Source: Lysobacteraceae bacterium
GTDB lineage: Bacteria > Pseudomonadota > Gammaproteobacteria > Xanthomonadales > Xanthomonadaceae
Assembly (NCBI GenBank): GCA_003241895.1
Contig: QBLY01000019.1
Location: 1 to 52,016 of the forward strand
Direction: 5' to 3'
DNA: 52,016 nt
Part shown: positions 27,388-36,432 of the stretch, one piece after another
Layout of the letters: each line of letters begins with the position of its first letter
How positions within the stretch are numbered: position 1 is the stretch's first letter
Made by a program: the position numbers and the translations under genes
Notes under the pieces: model-generated
Databases searched by the model: none
The model's input: only the letters and a program-made list of their open reading frames with translations
Told to the model about the DNA's origin: nothing

Positions 27388-27438
27388 CCCCCCTTGAGTC
27401 AAGGGGGGCGGCCGATGACGGCCCCATCGTCATCGGCC
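27388..27438 (+). repeat. Two adjacent perfect hairpins in the rpsB-tsf spacer
   Basis: The first is CCCCCCTTGA-G-TCAAGGGGGG (27388-27408). The second is GGCCGATGACG and CGTCATCGGCC with a 7-base loop (27410-27438). Neither is followed by T residues. They could attenuate tsf relative to rpsB, protect the rpsB mRNA end, or be copies of a dispersed palindromic element. Confidence 0.6.
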
Positions 27439-27542
27439 AGGGGATCTGGAAGCCGTACGAAGTCGCGAAGATCTTCGACGAGCCGCCGCCGCAATCCATC
27501 CCGACGGCCATCATCATTCAAGTTAATGAGGAACAACCATGA
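27408..27542 (+). pseudogene. Coding-like fragment before tsf without a start codon
   Basis: The frame ending at the TGA that overlaps the tsf ATG (27540-27542) reads sensibly from about 27411: DDGPIVIGQGIWKPYEVAKI, then [20 protein letters not shown]. Nearly every codon ends in G or C, like real genes here, and the composition is protein-like. There is no ATG, GTG or TTG in frame between the rpsB stop region and this segment. It may be the 3' relic of a lost or displaced gene. I do not recognise the family. Confidence 0.4.
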
Positions 27543-28420
27543 CCACTGAAATCACCGCAGGCCTCGTCAAAGAGCTTCGCGAGCGCACCGGCGCCGGCAT
27601 GATGGAATGCAAGAAGGCGCTGGTCGAGAACGCCGGCAACATCGACAACGCCGCCGAGTGGCTGCGCAAGTCGGGCCTGGCCAAGGCCGACAAGAAGTCC
27701 GACCGCGTCGCCGCCGAAGGCCGCATCGTGGCCGCCAGCGAGGGCGGCAAGGCCGTGCTGGTCGAGATCAACTCCGAGACCGACTTCGTGGCCAAGGACG
27801 ACAACTTCCTGGCCTTCACCAACGCCGTCGCCCAGGCCGCCCTGGCCTCCGGCGCCGCCGACGCGCAGGCACTGAAGTCCGCCAAGCTCGCCTCGGGCGA
27901 GACGGTGGACGAAGCACGCGCCGCGGTCGTGGCCAAGGTCGGCGAGAAGCTGGAAGTGCGTCGCCTGGCCAAGATCGACAGCGCCCACAACGTCGCTGCC
28001 TACATCCACGGCGGCCGCATCGGCGTGCTGGTGGAGCTCAAGGGCGGCGACGTCGAGCTGGCGCGCGGCATCGCCATGCACGTGGCGGCCATGAACCCGC
28101 CCTACAACAAGGCGGCCGACGTGCCGGCCGACTTCCTGGCCAAGGAAAAGGAAATCGAGCTGGCCAAGATGTCGGAAAAGGACAAGGCCAAGCCGGCCGA
28201 GATCCTCGAGAAGATCATCGGCGGCAAGGTGGCCAAGATCGTCAACGAAGTGACCCTGTACGGCCAGCCCTACGTGCTCAACACCGACCTGTCGGTGGAA
28301 GCCACGCTCAAGGCCGCCGGCGCCGAAGTGATCGGCTTCCAGCGCCTGGCCGTTGGCGAGGGCATCGAGAAGGTGGTCGAGGACTACGCGGCCGAAGTCG
28401 CCAAGGCCATGGCGGTCTGA
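27539..28420 (+). CDS. tsf: Elongation factor Ts
   Basis: Guanine nucleotide exchange factor for EF-Tu. The 293-residue protein begins [20 protein letters not shown], followed by MMECKKAL, the diagnostic N-terminal EF-Tu contact region, and contains [14 protein letters not shown] in the core. The C-terminal module has the usual GEGIEK near the end. GAGGA lies upstream of the ATG. A strong terminator follows 24 bases after the stop, which separates it from the following minus-strand autotransporter gene. Confidence 0.97.
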   Translation: MTTEITAGLVKELRERTGAGMMECKKALVENAGNIDNAAEWLRKSGLAKADKKSDRVAAEGRIVAASEGGKAVLVEINSETDFVAKDDNFLAFTNAVAQAALASGAADAQALKSAKLASGETVDEARAAVVAKVGEKLEVRRLAKIDSAHNVAAYIHGGRIGVLVELKGGDVELARGIAMHVAAMNPPYNKAADVPADFLAKEKEIELAKMSEKDKAKPAEILEKIIGGKVAKIVNEVTLYGQPYVLNTDLSVEATLKAAGAEVIGFQRLAVGEGIEKVVEDYAAEVAKAMAV

Positions 28421-28443
28421 TCCAACGACCATCGCCGTGAACG

Positions 28444-28472
28444 AAGGCCGCGGGGCGACCCGCGGCCTTTTT
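28444..28472 (+). terminator. Rho-independent terminator of rpsB-tsf
   Basis: An 11-bp stem (AAGGCCGCGGG / CCCGCGGCCTT) with loop GCGA, its end running into TTTTT and a C. It sits between tsf and the convergent autotransporter stop. Confidence 0.9.
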
Positions 28473-28491
28473 CATTGCGCAGCCGCCGTGC

Positions 28492-31400
28492 TCAGAACTC
28501 CCAGCGGAAGCCCAGCGACAGGGTCTGCTGGTCGATGCCGGACCTGGCAACCAGCCGCTCGTAGGTGATGAAGCCCGACCGTCCGTGGGTGAGCACCATC
28601 GACATGCCCAGGCCGATCCGGAAGTAATCGTTGTCGAGGTCATCGCCCAGCACCAGGATAGGCGTCTGGGTCGGGTCGTCGACGAAGAAGCCGCGGAAGG
28701 CCTCGGTGTCGCTGCCGTACTCACGCACCCATTCCACCTCCAGCTGCGGCACCAGGATGCCCCACGAAGCGCTGTGCGCGTAGGCGGCCTTGCCGCCCAA
28801 GGTCGAGGACAAGCCCGTCACCGTGCGCGATTCCACCCGCAGCGCCAGGCCACTGCCGTTGAGGGAGGCATCGAGCTCCTCCTGGAACTCGTCGAAGCCC
28901 AACCGGCTGTAAGCAGCCCGGCCATAGGCGCCGAACGTCCACGCCGCCCGCGAGAAGTCGCGGCCGAAGGTCAGCGTCGCACTCACGTCGGTGCCGTCCG
29001 AGTCCGCCTTTGCGACCTGGTTCACCACTTCGCCCGGCAGGATGTACTGGATGCGGCGCTCGTGGTCGTAGCGGTTGTCGCCCAACGTCACCACGCTGTC
29101 GAGGTACCAGTCGCGGCCGTGGTACCAGGTGGAATAACCCGACAGGCTCAAGCCCTGCATGCCCACCGATCCCTGCCCGCCCGCGAGGGCCGTGTCCTGG
29201 CGGGTGTAGCCCAGGGCCACGCCCAGCACCATCGTGTCGCTCCAGCGGTAGTCGACGCCGGCCGTGATGCCTTCGACGTCGAAGTCGTAGCGCGGCGTCA
29301 GGTTGGTGGGGTCGGACTCGCCGCGGCCGATGTTGCCCGACAGGAAGAAACCCCACTTCTGAAGCTCGAAATCCTCCACCGGCGCGGCTTCGGCCGCACC
29401 CAGCAGCGACATCCCCATCGTGCCCAGCGGCACGCGGCCGCCGGCCATCGCCAGCGTTAGGTCGGCAAACGAAAGCTGCGCCACCGGCGCGCCGCTGCGC
29501 AGGCCGACCATGCGGGTGTTGAGGTTGTTGAACTGCGCGCCGACCGCCGCCTTCCCGGCGTCGGCCTGGGTCTGCGCCACGTCGGGCAACATTGCGGTCA
29601 ATGCCTCGCTGACGGCACCCGGGTCGCTCGTGGATGCGGCAATCAAAGCATTGCACTGGTCGACCAGGTCCTGCTGGTCGGGCGTGAGCGCTCCACTGCC
29701 CCCGAGCGAGAGGCATGCGGCATCCAGGGCTTCGGCCACCGACGCCTCGTTGATCGACAGCGCCGGCAGCGCCGCCAGCGTGGAGTTGTGGGTGAAGCTG
29801 ACGCTGGAGCCCACGAACTCGTTGAACGTCGGCACGCTCGCCGTGACCACGGTGGTGCCCGCACCGGTCACCGTGACGCGGTTGCTGGTCTTGCCGGTGG
29901 CATCGGTGGTGGTGGTGGCGCTGTCGAGCGTGCCGCCGGAGGTGGACCAGCTCACGCTCTGGCCCACCAGCGGCACGCCGTTGCCGATGAGCACGAGCTC
30001 CATCGGCGCCGACGGGGTGCCGGGTGTCAGCGTCTGGCCGCCGCCGGTGGACGAGCCCACGCTGGTGACGACCAGCGTGCCGCTGACCGTGGCGTTGAAC
30101 TGGGTCACCACTCCGCCCGGCGCGGTGGCCTGCACGACCACCGGGCCCGGGGTGCGGCCCAGCGTGAGCTGCGTGCCGGCCTGGCCGCTGGCGTCGGTGA
30201 GAGCGTTGGCCGGTGCCAGCGTGGCGCTGCCTGAAATCACGACGAAGCTGATCGGAATGCCGGATAGGTCCGGCGCCGGATCGACGATCTGCACCACCAG
30301 CAGCTGCGGCAGCACGTCGCCGGGATTGCCGGTCTGGCCATCGCCACTGGCCGCGGCGATGCCGCCGGGCGGCAGGGCCGTGGCGGTCGCAGTGGCGGTG
30401 GCGCCACCGCTGAACACGGACGCGCCGATCACGATCGGGCCGGGAACGTTCCCGTAGCGGACCGTGACGCTGGCGAGGCCGTCGGAATCGGTGATGGCAA
30501 ACGGCGCGTCGAGACTTGCCGAGCCCGACTTCACGGTCCAGCTCACGGTCTGGCCCGCCATTGCGTCGCCATTGCCGTCCTTCAACTGCACCTCCACCGG
30601 CGCGGCCGCCCGCGCGCTGGCCAGGCCGCTCTGAGCATCGCCCGAAAAGACCGTGAGCGAAGGCGGCAGCACGTTGAAGCTGAAGGTCACCGACAGGGCG
30701 GGCTGGTCGGCGCGCCGTGCGGTCACCGTAAAGGGATCAAGCCCCAGGCCCGTGTCGGTGACGGTGATGGTGCTTTCGCCGGCACCGTCGGTGACGGTGC
30801 TGTTGGTGCTGAGCTGAACGCCCGGCGACGAATTCCAGAGGATGTTCACGCCGGGATCCGCCAGCGCGCTGTCGGTGGCACGGACCACCAGCGGGCTGGG
30901 CAGGGCGTTGCCCTGTGCCTGCGTCTGGTTGTTGCCGCTGACGATGGCCAGGTCGCGCAACTCGACGGCGTTGACGGTAAAGGTCTGCTGCAGCAGCGGG
31001 GAATCGGCGCGGCTGGCTCGCACGGTGATGGTGCCCGGCAGCGAGCCGGCATTGACGAAGGCCTGCGCCAGTCCGTTGGCATCGCTGAGCGCACTCACGC
31101 CGCTGAGGCTGCCGTTGCCACTGACCACCTGCCAGCTCACGGTGACACCGGCCTGCGGCGCCCCGTTGAGGCGGGTGCGCACGACCAGCGGCAGGGCGGT
31201 GGTGGTGTCAACGGGCGCGGTCTGGCCGTCGCCCGAAACCTTGTCGAGCGCGGCGATGTTGATGGTGAGGGTGAAGGTGGCGCTGGCGCCGTTGTCGGCG
31301 CGGGTGGCGGTGACCGTGATCGGGCCGGGCCCCGGGCCGAGGCTGGTGACATTGACGCGCGCGCGACTGTCGGCGCCGGTGCTGGTGCTGGCCGCCGAGA

Positions 31401-32124
31401 GCGTCGCACCGCCGGTGACGGCCCACTGGATGGCAATACCCGAGGCCGCGGCGCCGCCGTTCAGTGCCACCACTTCCAGCGCGACCGGCAGAGCCCGGTT
31501 GGCCAGGCCGCTCTGTCCGTTGCCGGCAAAGATGGCCAGGGTGCCCGAGCGCGTGCTGTCGCCGCCGCCGTCGGAGCCGATGCTGGAAGCCGCACCGATC
31601 AGGGCCAGTCCGGCGGCGCCACCTGCGACCCAGCGCAGGTCGCGCGGCGGGTCGGATTCGGACGCGGTGGCGCCAGCGGCCTGCGCCAGCACCACCAGCC
31701 GGTGCGCGACCCGGGCGCAATCGCTGGCAACGCAGCCGGCCTCGCGCGGCATCTGCACGGTGATGCCGTGGCGGCCTGGCGACGCGGCGGTGAACAGCGC
31801 CCGGCCGGATCCGGCCTCGACGCCCTCGCCCGCCGCCCTCGACGTGGCATCCAGCGCGGCGAGTTCCCCGGACTCAGGGGTTTCCAAGGACCAGGACAGT
31901 GGGTCGCCGACGCTCGCAACGCCGTCGCGGTCGGCCATGATGAGCAACTCGACCGGTTCACCGACGCGTGCCTGCACTTCCTGCGCTTGTCCGCCAGCGG
32001 GACCGAGCCGGGCGACGTTGGCGTCCTGCGCCCCTGCACCCGCCGAGGCCAGGCCCAGCCAGAAGAAAACCACCCACGACGCAGCGGTGGTGGCGCGCGG
32101 TAAGATCCGGCCAGACTGCTTCAT
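28492..32124 (-). CDS. Autotransporter with six Ig-like repeats and a C-terminal beta-barrel
   Basis: Large (1210-residue) surface protein. The N-terminus has a signal peptide (WVVFFWLGLASAGAGA-QD). A globular region follows with one CVASDC cysteine pair and a second hydrophobic segment (about 165-182). Six bacterial Ig-like repeats lie at about 195-290, 294-389, 391-486, 489-585, 588-683 and 685-780. Each opens with a SGDGQTG-like motif and contains a VSWxV..GSA..L strand and a TDAxG turn. A linker with two Cys (804, 824) leads to an autotransporter-type barrel from about 920, ending LSLGFRWEF with terminal Phe. It is probably an adhesin or invasin-like protein. It interrupts the usual tsf-pyrH adjacency in the opposite orientation. 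Confidence 0.88.
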   Translation of the reverse strand: MKQSGRILPRATTAASWVVFFWLGLASAGAGAQDANVARLGPAGGQAQEVQARVGEPVELLIMADRDGVASVGDPLSWSLETPESGELAALDATSRAAGEGVEAGSGRALFTAASPGRHGITVQMPREAGCVASDCARVAHRLVVLAQAAGATASESDPPRDLRWVAGGAAGLALIGAASSIGSDGGGDSTRSGTLAIFAGNGQSGLANRALPVALEVVALNGGAAASGIAIQWAVTGGATLSAASTSTGADSRARVNVTSLGPGPGPITVTATRADNGASATFTLTINIAALDKVSGDGQTAPVDTTTALPLVVRTRLNGAPQAGVTVSWQVVSGNGSLSGVSALSDANGLAQAFVNAGSLPGTITVRASRADSPLLQQTFTVNAVELRDLAIVSGNNQTQAQGNALPSPLVVRATDSALADPGVNILWNSSPGVQLSTNSTVTDGAGESTITVTDTGLGLDPFTVTARRADQPALSVTFSFNVLPPSLTVFSGDAQSGLASARAAAPVEVQLKDGNGDAMAGQTVSWTVKSGSASLDAPFAITDSDGLASVTVRYGNVPGPIVIGASVFSGGATATATATALPPGGIAAASGDGQTGNPGDVLPQLLVVQIVDPAPDLSGIPISFVVISGSATLAPANALTDASGQAGTQLTLGRTPGPVVVQATAPGGVVTQFNATVSGTLVVTSVGSSTGGGQTLTPGTPSAPMELVLIGNGVPLVGQSVSWSTSGGTLDSATTTTDATGKTSNRVTVTGAGTTVVTASVPTFNEFVGSSVSFTHNSTLAALPALSINEASVAEALDAACLSLGGSGALTPDQQDLVDQCNALIAASTSDPGAVSEALTAMLPDVAQTQADAGKAAVGAQFNNLNTRMVGLRSGAPVAQLSFADLTLAMAGGRVPLGTMGMSLLGAAEAAPVEDFELQKWGFFLSGNIGRGESDPTNLTPRYDFDVEGITAGVDYRWSDTMVLGVALGYTRQDTALAGGQGSVGMQGLSLSGYSTWYHGRDWYLDSVVTLGDNRYDHERRIQYILPGEVVNQVAKADSDGTDVSATLTFGRDFSRAAWTFGAYGRAAYSRLGFDEFQEELDASLNGSGLALRVESRTVTGLSSTLGGKAAYAHSASWGILVPQLEVEWVREYGSDTEAFRGFFVDDPTQTPILVLGDDLDNDYFRIGLGMSMVLTHGRSGFITYERLVARSGIDQQTLSLGFRWEF

Positions 32125-32340
32125 GCATGCCCCTGCGCCCCGCCCACCCCCATCGCGAATGGCGGGTTCCAGGCTTGGGCTGGCATCAAGGCAAAACGAC
32201 TTTGTGACGCAAGTGAGGACATTTCGTCCTTGTCAGCGGCCCCCCGGGGCGTACGGAGACCGTGATGGCGGCCATGCCGGGCCACGCGCATGGCCCCGAT
32301 CGGCTAGAATTCCGGCGTTTGCCCGCCTTTGGAGAGTTTC

Positions 32341-33063
32341 ATGCACACGCCCCCGCTGAAGTACCGCCGAATCGTGCTCAAGCTGTCCGGCGAAGCGCTG
32401 ATGGGGAACGTGGACTACGGCATCGACCCCGAGGTGATCAAGGCTCTGGCGGCCGAGATCGTGGCCGTGCAGCGGGCCGGCGCCGAGATCGGCCTGGTGC
32501 TGGGCGGCGGCAATATTTTCCGCGGCGCCGGCCTGGCCGCCAAGGGCATGGACCGCGTCACCGGCGACCACATGGGCATGCTGGCCACTGTCATCAACGC
32601 CCTGGCCATGGCCGACGCCATCGAGAAGCAGGGCGGCTTCGCCCGGGTCATGAGCGCGATCAAGATCAACGAGGTGTGCGAGGACTACATCCGCCGGCGC
32701 GCCATCCGCCACATGGAAAAGGGCCGCATCGCCCTGTTCGCGGCCGGCACCGGCAACCCCTTCTTCACCACCGATTCGGCGGCCGCGCTGCGCGCCAGCG
32801 AGGTTGGCGCCGACCTGCTGCTCAAGGCCACCAAGGTGGACGGCATCTACGACTCGGACCCGAAGAGGAACCCCGGCGCCAAGCGCTTCACCCGCCTGAG
32901 CTACGACGACGTGATCAGCCGCAACCTGCAGGTGATGGACACCGCCGCGTTCGCACTGTGCCGCGACAACCAGGTGCCGCTGCGCATCTACGACATGATG
33001 CAGCCCGGCGCCCTGATGCGCATCGTCCAGGGCGAAGACCTGGGCACCCTGGTCGCCGCCTGA
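32341..33063 (+). CDS. pyrH: UMP kinase
   Basis: Phosphorylates UMP to UDP, bacterial amino-acid-kinase fold, GTP-activated hexamer. The ATG at 32341 with GGAGAG six bases upstream gives 240 residues; a GTG-type longer frame upstream is unlikely. Motifs KLSGEALMG (14-22), LGGGNIFRG (54-62) and [16 protein letters not shown] are typical, as is the [10 protein letters not shown] segment. TAGAAT at 32305-32310 may be its -10 element. It leads the run pyrH-frr-uppS-cdsA-dxr-rseP. Confidence 0.97.
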   Translation: MHTPPLKYRRIVLKLSGEALMGNVDYGIDPEVIKALAAEIVAVQRAGAEIGLVLGGGNIFRGAGLAAKGMDRVTGDHMGMLATVINALAMADAIEKQGGFARVMSAIKINEVCEDYIRRRAIRHMEKGRIALFAAGTGNPFFTTDSAAALRASEVGADLLLKATKVDGIYDSDPKRNPGAKRFTRLSYDDVISRNLQVMDTAAFALCRDNQVPLRIYDMMQPGALMRIVQGEDLGTLVAA

Positions 33064-33084
33064 GCGGCACCTGCCGCCAGCGCC

Positions 33085-33090
33085 TATAAT
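33085..33090 (+). promoter_or_regulatory. Candidate -10 hexamer before frr
   Basis: A perfect TATAAT lies 34 bases upstream of the frr ATG in the 60-base pyrH-frr gap. No clear -35 box is visible, so an internal promoter is possible but not established. Confidence 0.4.
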
Positions 33091-33123
33091 CACCGATTGC
33101 CTGGATTCACTGCGGAGCCCGCG

Positions 33124-33681
33124 ATGCTTACCGATATCAAGAAAGACGCCACCACCCGGATGACCAAGACCGTGGACGGTTTCCGACAGGACCTGACCAA
33201 GCTGCGCACTGGCCGCGCCAGCACCGCGCTGGTGGACCACCTGAAGGTGAACTACTACGGCTCGGACATGCCGCTGTCGCAGGTGGCCACGGTGTCGGTG
33301 GCCGACGCCCGCTCGCTGCTGATCACGCCCTGGGAAAAAGGCATGGTCTCGGCCATCGAGAAAGCCATCCTGTCCTCGGACCTGGGCCTGAACCCCAACA
33401 CCGCCGGCACCGCCATCCGCATCAACCTGCCGCCGCTCACCGAAGAGCGCCGCAAGGAGCTGTCCAAGCACGTGCACGGCGAAGGCGAGACGTCCAAGGT
33501 TTCCATCCGCAACGTCCGCCGCGACGCCATCCAGCAGGTGAAGGAACTCCTGAAGGAAAAACAGGTCACCGAGGACGAGGCGCACCGCTGCGAAGACGAC
33601 ATCCAGAAGCTCACCGACAAGCACGTCAAGGACGTGGACGAAGTGGTGCGCGCCAAGGAACAGGAACTGATGTCGGTTTGA
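33124..33681 (+). CDS. frr: Ribosome recycling factor
   Basis: Splits post-termination ribosomes with EF-G. The ATG at 33124 gives 185 residues, the family length, with LRTGRAST near 30, VDHLKVNYYG, the TPWEK segment and the C-terminal helix EDEAHRCEDDIQKLTDKHVK (tRNA-mimic three-helix bundle). It sits 60 bases after pyrH, and its stop overlaps a TTG that could start uppS. Confidence 0.97.
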   Translation: MLTDIKKDATTRMTKTVDGFRQDLTKLRTGRASTALVDHLKVNYYGSDMPLSQVATVSVADARSLLITPWEKGMVSAIEKAILSSDLGLNPNTAGTAIRINLPPLTEERRKELSKHVHGEGETSKVSIRNVRRDAIQQVKELLKEKQVTEDEAHRCEDDIQKLTDKHVKDVDEVVRAKEQELMSV

Positions 33682-33695
33682 GCCAAGCCGCCGGC

Positions 33696-34442
33696 ATGTC
33701 GTCGCCCTCGCCCGCCCCCAGGAAACCCAGGCACATCGCCGTCATCATGGACGGCAATGGCCGCTGGGCCGAACGTCGCCAGCGCCCGCGCACGCTGGGC
33801 CACCGCGCCGGCGTGAAGGCGGTGCAGGTCTGCATTGAGTACTGCCTGGCCCACGGCATCCAGGCGCTGACCCTGTTCGCGTTCTCCAGCGAGAACTGGA
33901 ACCGCCCCAAGGAAGAAGTGGGCGCGCTGATGAAGCTGTTCCTGCGCATGCTCGACTCCGAAGTGGACGAGCTGCAGCGGCGCGGCGTGCGCGTGGCCTT
34001 CATCGGCGACCGTGCCGGTTTCCCCGAAGCGCTGCGCCTGAGGATGGCCTCGGCCGAACGGCTCACGCACGGCAATTCCCGGCTGGTGCTGACCATCGCG
34101 GCCAGCTACGGCGGCCGCTGGGACATTGCCCAGGCCTGCCGCCAGCTGGCCGTCGAGGCAGCGGCCGGCACGATCAACCCGGCGATGATCGACGAAGCCA
34201 TGCTGCACTCGCGGCTCGGCCTGGCCGACCTGCCCGAACCCGACCTTTTCATCCGCACCGGCGGCGACCTTCGCATCAGCAATTTCCTGCTGTGGCAGAT
34301 GGCGTACACCGAGCTTTGGTTCACTGAAACCCTTTGGCCTGACCTGGATGCGTCGGTACTCGATGCGGCCCTGGCCGACTTCGCCGACCGAGAGCGTCGC
34401 TTCGGCCTGACCAGTGCCCAAGTGGCCGGGAGCCCCGCATGA
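33696..34442 (+). CDS. uppS: Undecaprenyl diphosphate synthase
   Basis: Cis-prenyltransferase that extends farnesyl diphosphate to the C55 carrier lipid used for peptidoglycan and O-antigen. From the ATG at 33696 it has 248 residues; a TTG at 33678 overlapping the frr stop would add six. Motifs VIMDGNGRWA (catalytic Asp at 19), GHRAGVKA, FSSENWNRP and FIRTGGDLRISNFLLWQ are all present. The stop overlaps the cdsA ATG as ATGA. ispA elsewhere in this window supplies its farnesyl substrate. Confidence 0.97.
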   Translation: MSSPSPAPRKPRHIAVIMDGNGRWAERRQRPRTLGHRAGVKAVQVCIEYCLAHGIQALTLFAFSSENWNRPKEEVGALMKLFLRMLDSEVDELQRRGVRVAFIGDRAGFPEALRLRMASAERLTHGNSRLVLTIAASYGGRWDIAQACRQLAVEAAAGTINPAMIDEAMLHSRLGLADLPEPDLFIRTGGDLRISNFLLWQMAYTELWFTETLWPDLDASVLDAALADFADRERRFGLTSAQVAGSPA

Positions 34443-35266
34443 GCCGCAAGCAACGCGTCACCACCGCCCTGCTGCTGGCGCCGGTTCCGATCCTGGCGGT
34501 GCTGTTCCTGCCTACGCCCTGGCTGGCCGCGGCCGTGGCGGCGCTGATGCTGGCCGGCCTCTGGGAATGGACCACGTTCGCCGGGCTAGAGGAAAAACCC
34601 GCGCGCCTGTTGTTCCTCACGGCCAACGCGCTGCTGATGGCCGCGCTGGTCTGGGGCGGCGGCCCGGGCCTGTTCACGCTCAAGGTCGCCAGCCTGGTCG
34701 GCGTGGCCTGGTGGGGCCTGGTGCTGCTGTGGCTGGCGCGCCCGCGGCTGGGCTCAAGCGACAACCATGCCGCGCGCAGCTTCAAGCTGCTGGCCGGCAG
34801 CCTGTGCGTCGTGCCGGCGTGGTGTGCGCTGGGCTGGCTGCATTCGGAAGACCCGCTGGGTCCGCGCTGGACGCTGTTCGCGCTCATGCTGGTGTGGGCC
34901 GCCGACAGCGGCGCGTATTTCACCGGCTCGAAGTTCGGCAAGCGCAAGCTGGCGCCCAGCATCAGCCCGGGCAAGACCTGGGAAGGCGTCTTTGGCGGCC
35001 TGGCAGCCAGCGTGCTGCTGGCCGCGCTGGTGCTGCCGCTGCTGGGCCTGGCCTGGTCGTCGCTGCCGGCGCTGGCGCTGCTGACCCTGGTCACCGCCGC
35101 CATCTCGGTGGCCGGTGACCTGTTCGAAAGCCTGATGAAGCGCCAGTCGGGCATGAAGGATTCGGGCAAGATCCTGCCCGGCCACGGCGGCCTGATGGAC
35201 CGGATGGACAGCCTGATGGCCGCACTGCCGGTGTTCGTCGTCGGCAAGGCTTGGCTGGGCCTTTGA
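34439..35266 (+). CDS. cdsA: Phosphatidate cytidylyltransferase
   Basis: Inner-membrane enzyme forming CDP-diacylglycerol, the entry to all phospholipids. The 275-residue protein has several hydrophobic helices, the cytoplasmic segment [18 protein letters not shown] and SPGKTWEG, and the family signature [15 protein letters not shown] followed by LMDRMDSL near the C-terminus. Start and stop overlap uppS and dxr by four bases each (ATGA and TTGA), so translation is tightly coupled. Confidence 0.96.
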   Translation: MSRKQRVTTALLLAPVPILAVLFLPTPWLAAAVAALMLAGLWEWTTFAGLEEKPARLLFLTANALLMAALVWGGGPGLFTLKVASLVGVAWWGLVLLWLARPRLGSSDNHAARSFKLLAGSLCVVPAWCALGWLHSEDPLGPRWTLFALMLVWAADSGAYFTGSKFGKRKLAPSISPGKTWEGVFGGLAASVLLAALVLPLLGLAWSSLPALALLTLVTAAISVAGDLFESLMKRQSGMKDSGKILPGHGGLMDRMDSLMAALPVFVVGKAWLGL

Positions 35267-36432
35267 AAACCATCGCGCTGCTGGGAGCCACGGGTTCGAT
35301 CGGCGGTTCGGCGCTGGACGTCGTGGCGCGACACCCCGACCGGTTCCGCATCGGCGCGCTCACCGCCCATGCCAAGGTGGACGAACTGCTGACGCTGTGC
35401 GCGCGGTTCCGTCCCGATTCAGCCGTGGTCGCGGACATGGCCGCCCTGGGCGCCCTGCGCGACGGGCTGCGCGCGCTGGGCCTGCCCACGCGCGCGCTGG
35501 CCGGGCCGCAGGCGCTGGTCGACGTGGCCACCGACCCGGCCAACGACACAGTCATCGCCGCCATCGTCGGTGCGGCCGGGGTCGCGTCCACGCTGGCCGC
35601 CGCGCGCGCCGGCAAGCGCCTGCTGTTGGCCAACAAGGAATCGGTGGTGCTGGCCGGCGACCTGCTGGTGCAGGCCGTGGCCGAAGGCGGCGCCACCCTG
35701 CTGCCGATCGACAGCGAACACAACGCCATCTTCCAGTGCCTGCCCGCCGACGGCGGCCGCGGCGGCGTGCGCCGGCTGCTGCTCACCGCCTCGGGCGGCC
35801 CGTTCCGCGGCCGCCCGCGCGCCGAGCTGGCGCAGGTCACGCCCGACCAGGCCTGCGCCCATCCCAACTGGGTGATGGGCCGCAAGATCTCGGTCGACTC
35901 GGCCACGCTGATGAACAAGGGCCTGGAGGTGATCGAGGCGCACTACCTGTTCGGCGTGCCGGCGTCCCGGATCGAAGTGGTGGTGCACCCGCAGAGCGTC
36001 ATCCATTCGCTGGTGGACTACGTGGACGGCTCGGTGCTGGCCCAGTTGGGCAACCCGGACATGCGCACGGCGCTGGCCTACGGCCTGGCCTGGCCCGAGC
36101 GGGTGGAATCGGGCGTGGCGCCGCTGGACCTGGCGGCGCTGGGCCGCTTCGATTTCGAGGCGCCCGACCTGGCCGCCTTCCCCTGCCTGAGCCTGGCGTT
36201 CCGGGCCTTGGAGGCCGGCGGCCGCGCCCCCGCCATCCTTAACGCGGCCAATGAAATCGCGGTTTCAGCGTTTCTTCAGGGCAGACTGGGTTTCCTAGGC
36301 ATCCCGGACCTGATCCAGGCCTGCCTGGACGCCCTTCCGGGCGGCCCGGCCGGGGACCTGGCCCAACTGATGGACACCGACGCCGAGGCCCGGCGCATGG
36401 CCCAAACACTGATCCCGAGGATGACTACATGA
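35263..36432 (+). CDS. dxr: 1-deoxy-D-xylulose-5-phosphate reductoisomerase
   Basis: Second step of the MEP isoprenoid pathway, NADPH and divalent-metal dependent. Starts at TTG 35263 overlapping the cdsA stop (TTGA), giving 389 residues that begin [20 protein letters not shown], with the NADPH-binding GATGSIG. Other conserved parts are [20 protein letters not shown] (metal ligands), [10 protein letters not shown] and [20 protein letters not shown]. No better start exists. Its stop overlaps the rseP ATG. It provides precursors ultimately used by ispA and uppS. Confidence 0.97.
   Translation: MKTIALLGATGSIGGSALDVVARHPDRFRIGALTAHAKVDELLTLCARFRPDSAVVADMAALGALRDGLRALGLPTRALAGPQALVDVATDPANDTVIAAIVGAAGVASTLAAARAGKRLLLANKESVVLAGDLLVQAVAEGGATLLPIDSEHNAIFQCLPADGGRGGVRRLLLTASGGPFRGRPRAELAQVTPDQACAHPNWVMGRKISVDSATLMNKGLEVIEAHYLFGVPASRIEVVVHPQSVIHSLVDYVDGSVLAQLGNPDMRTALAYGLAWPERVESGVAPLDLAALGRFDFEAPDLAAFPCLSLAFRALEAGGRAPAILNAANEIAVSAFLQGRLGFLGIPDLIQACLDALPGGPAGDLAQLMDTDAEARRMAQTLIPRMTT

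Noticed and set aside
27346-27549. Small ATG-initiated frame across the rpsB-tsf spacer
   Set aside because: It is in a different frame from the coding-like segment, has Arg/Ser-rich composition and runs into tsf out of frame.
32125-32340. Gap between the autotransporter start and pyrH, searched for a small gene or riboswitch
   Set aside because: It contains only a short AGGAC/GTCCT hairpin and weak promoter-like strings on either strand; nothing fits a known RNA element.
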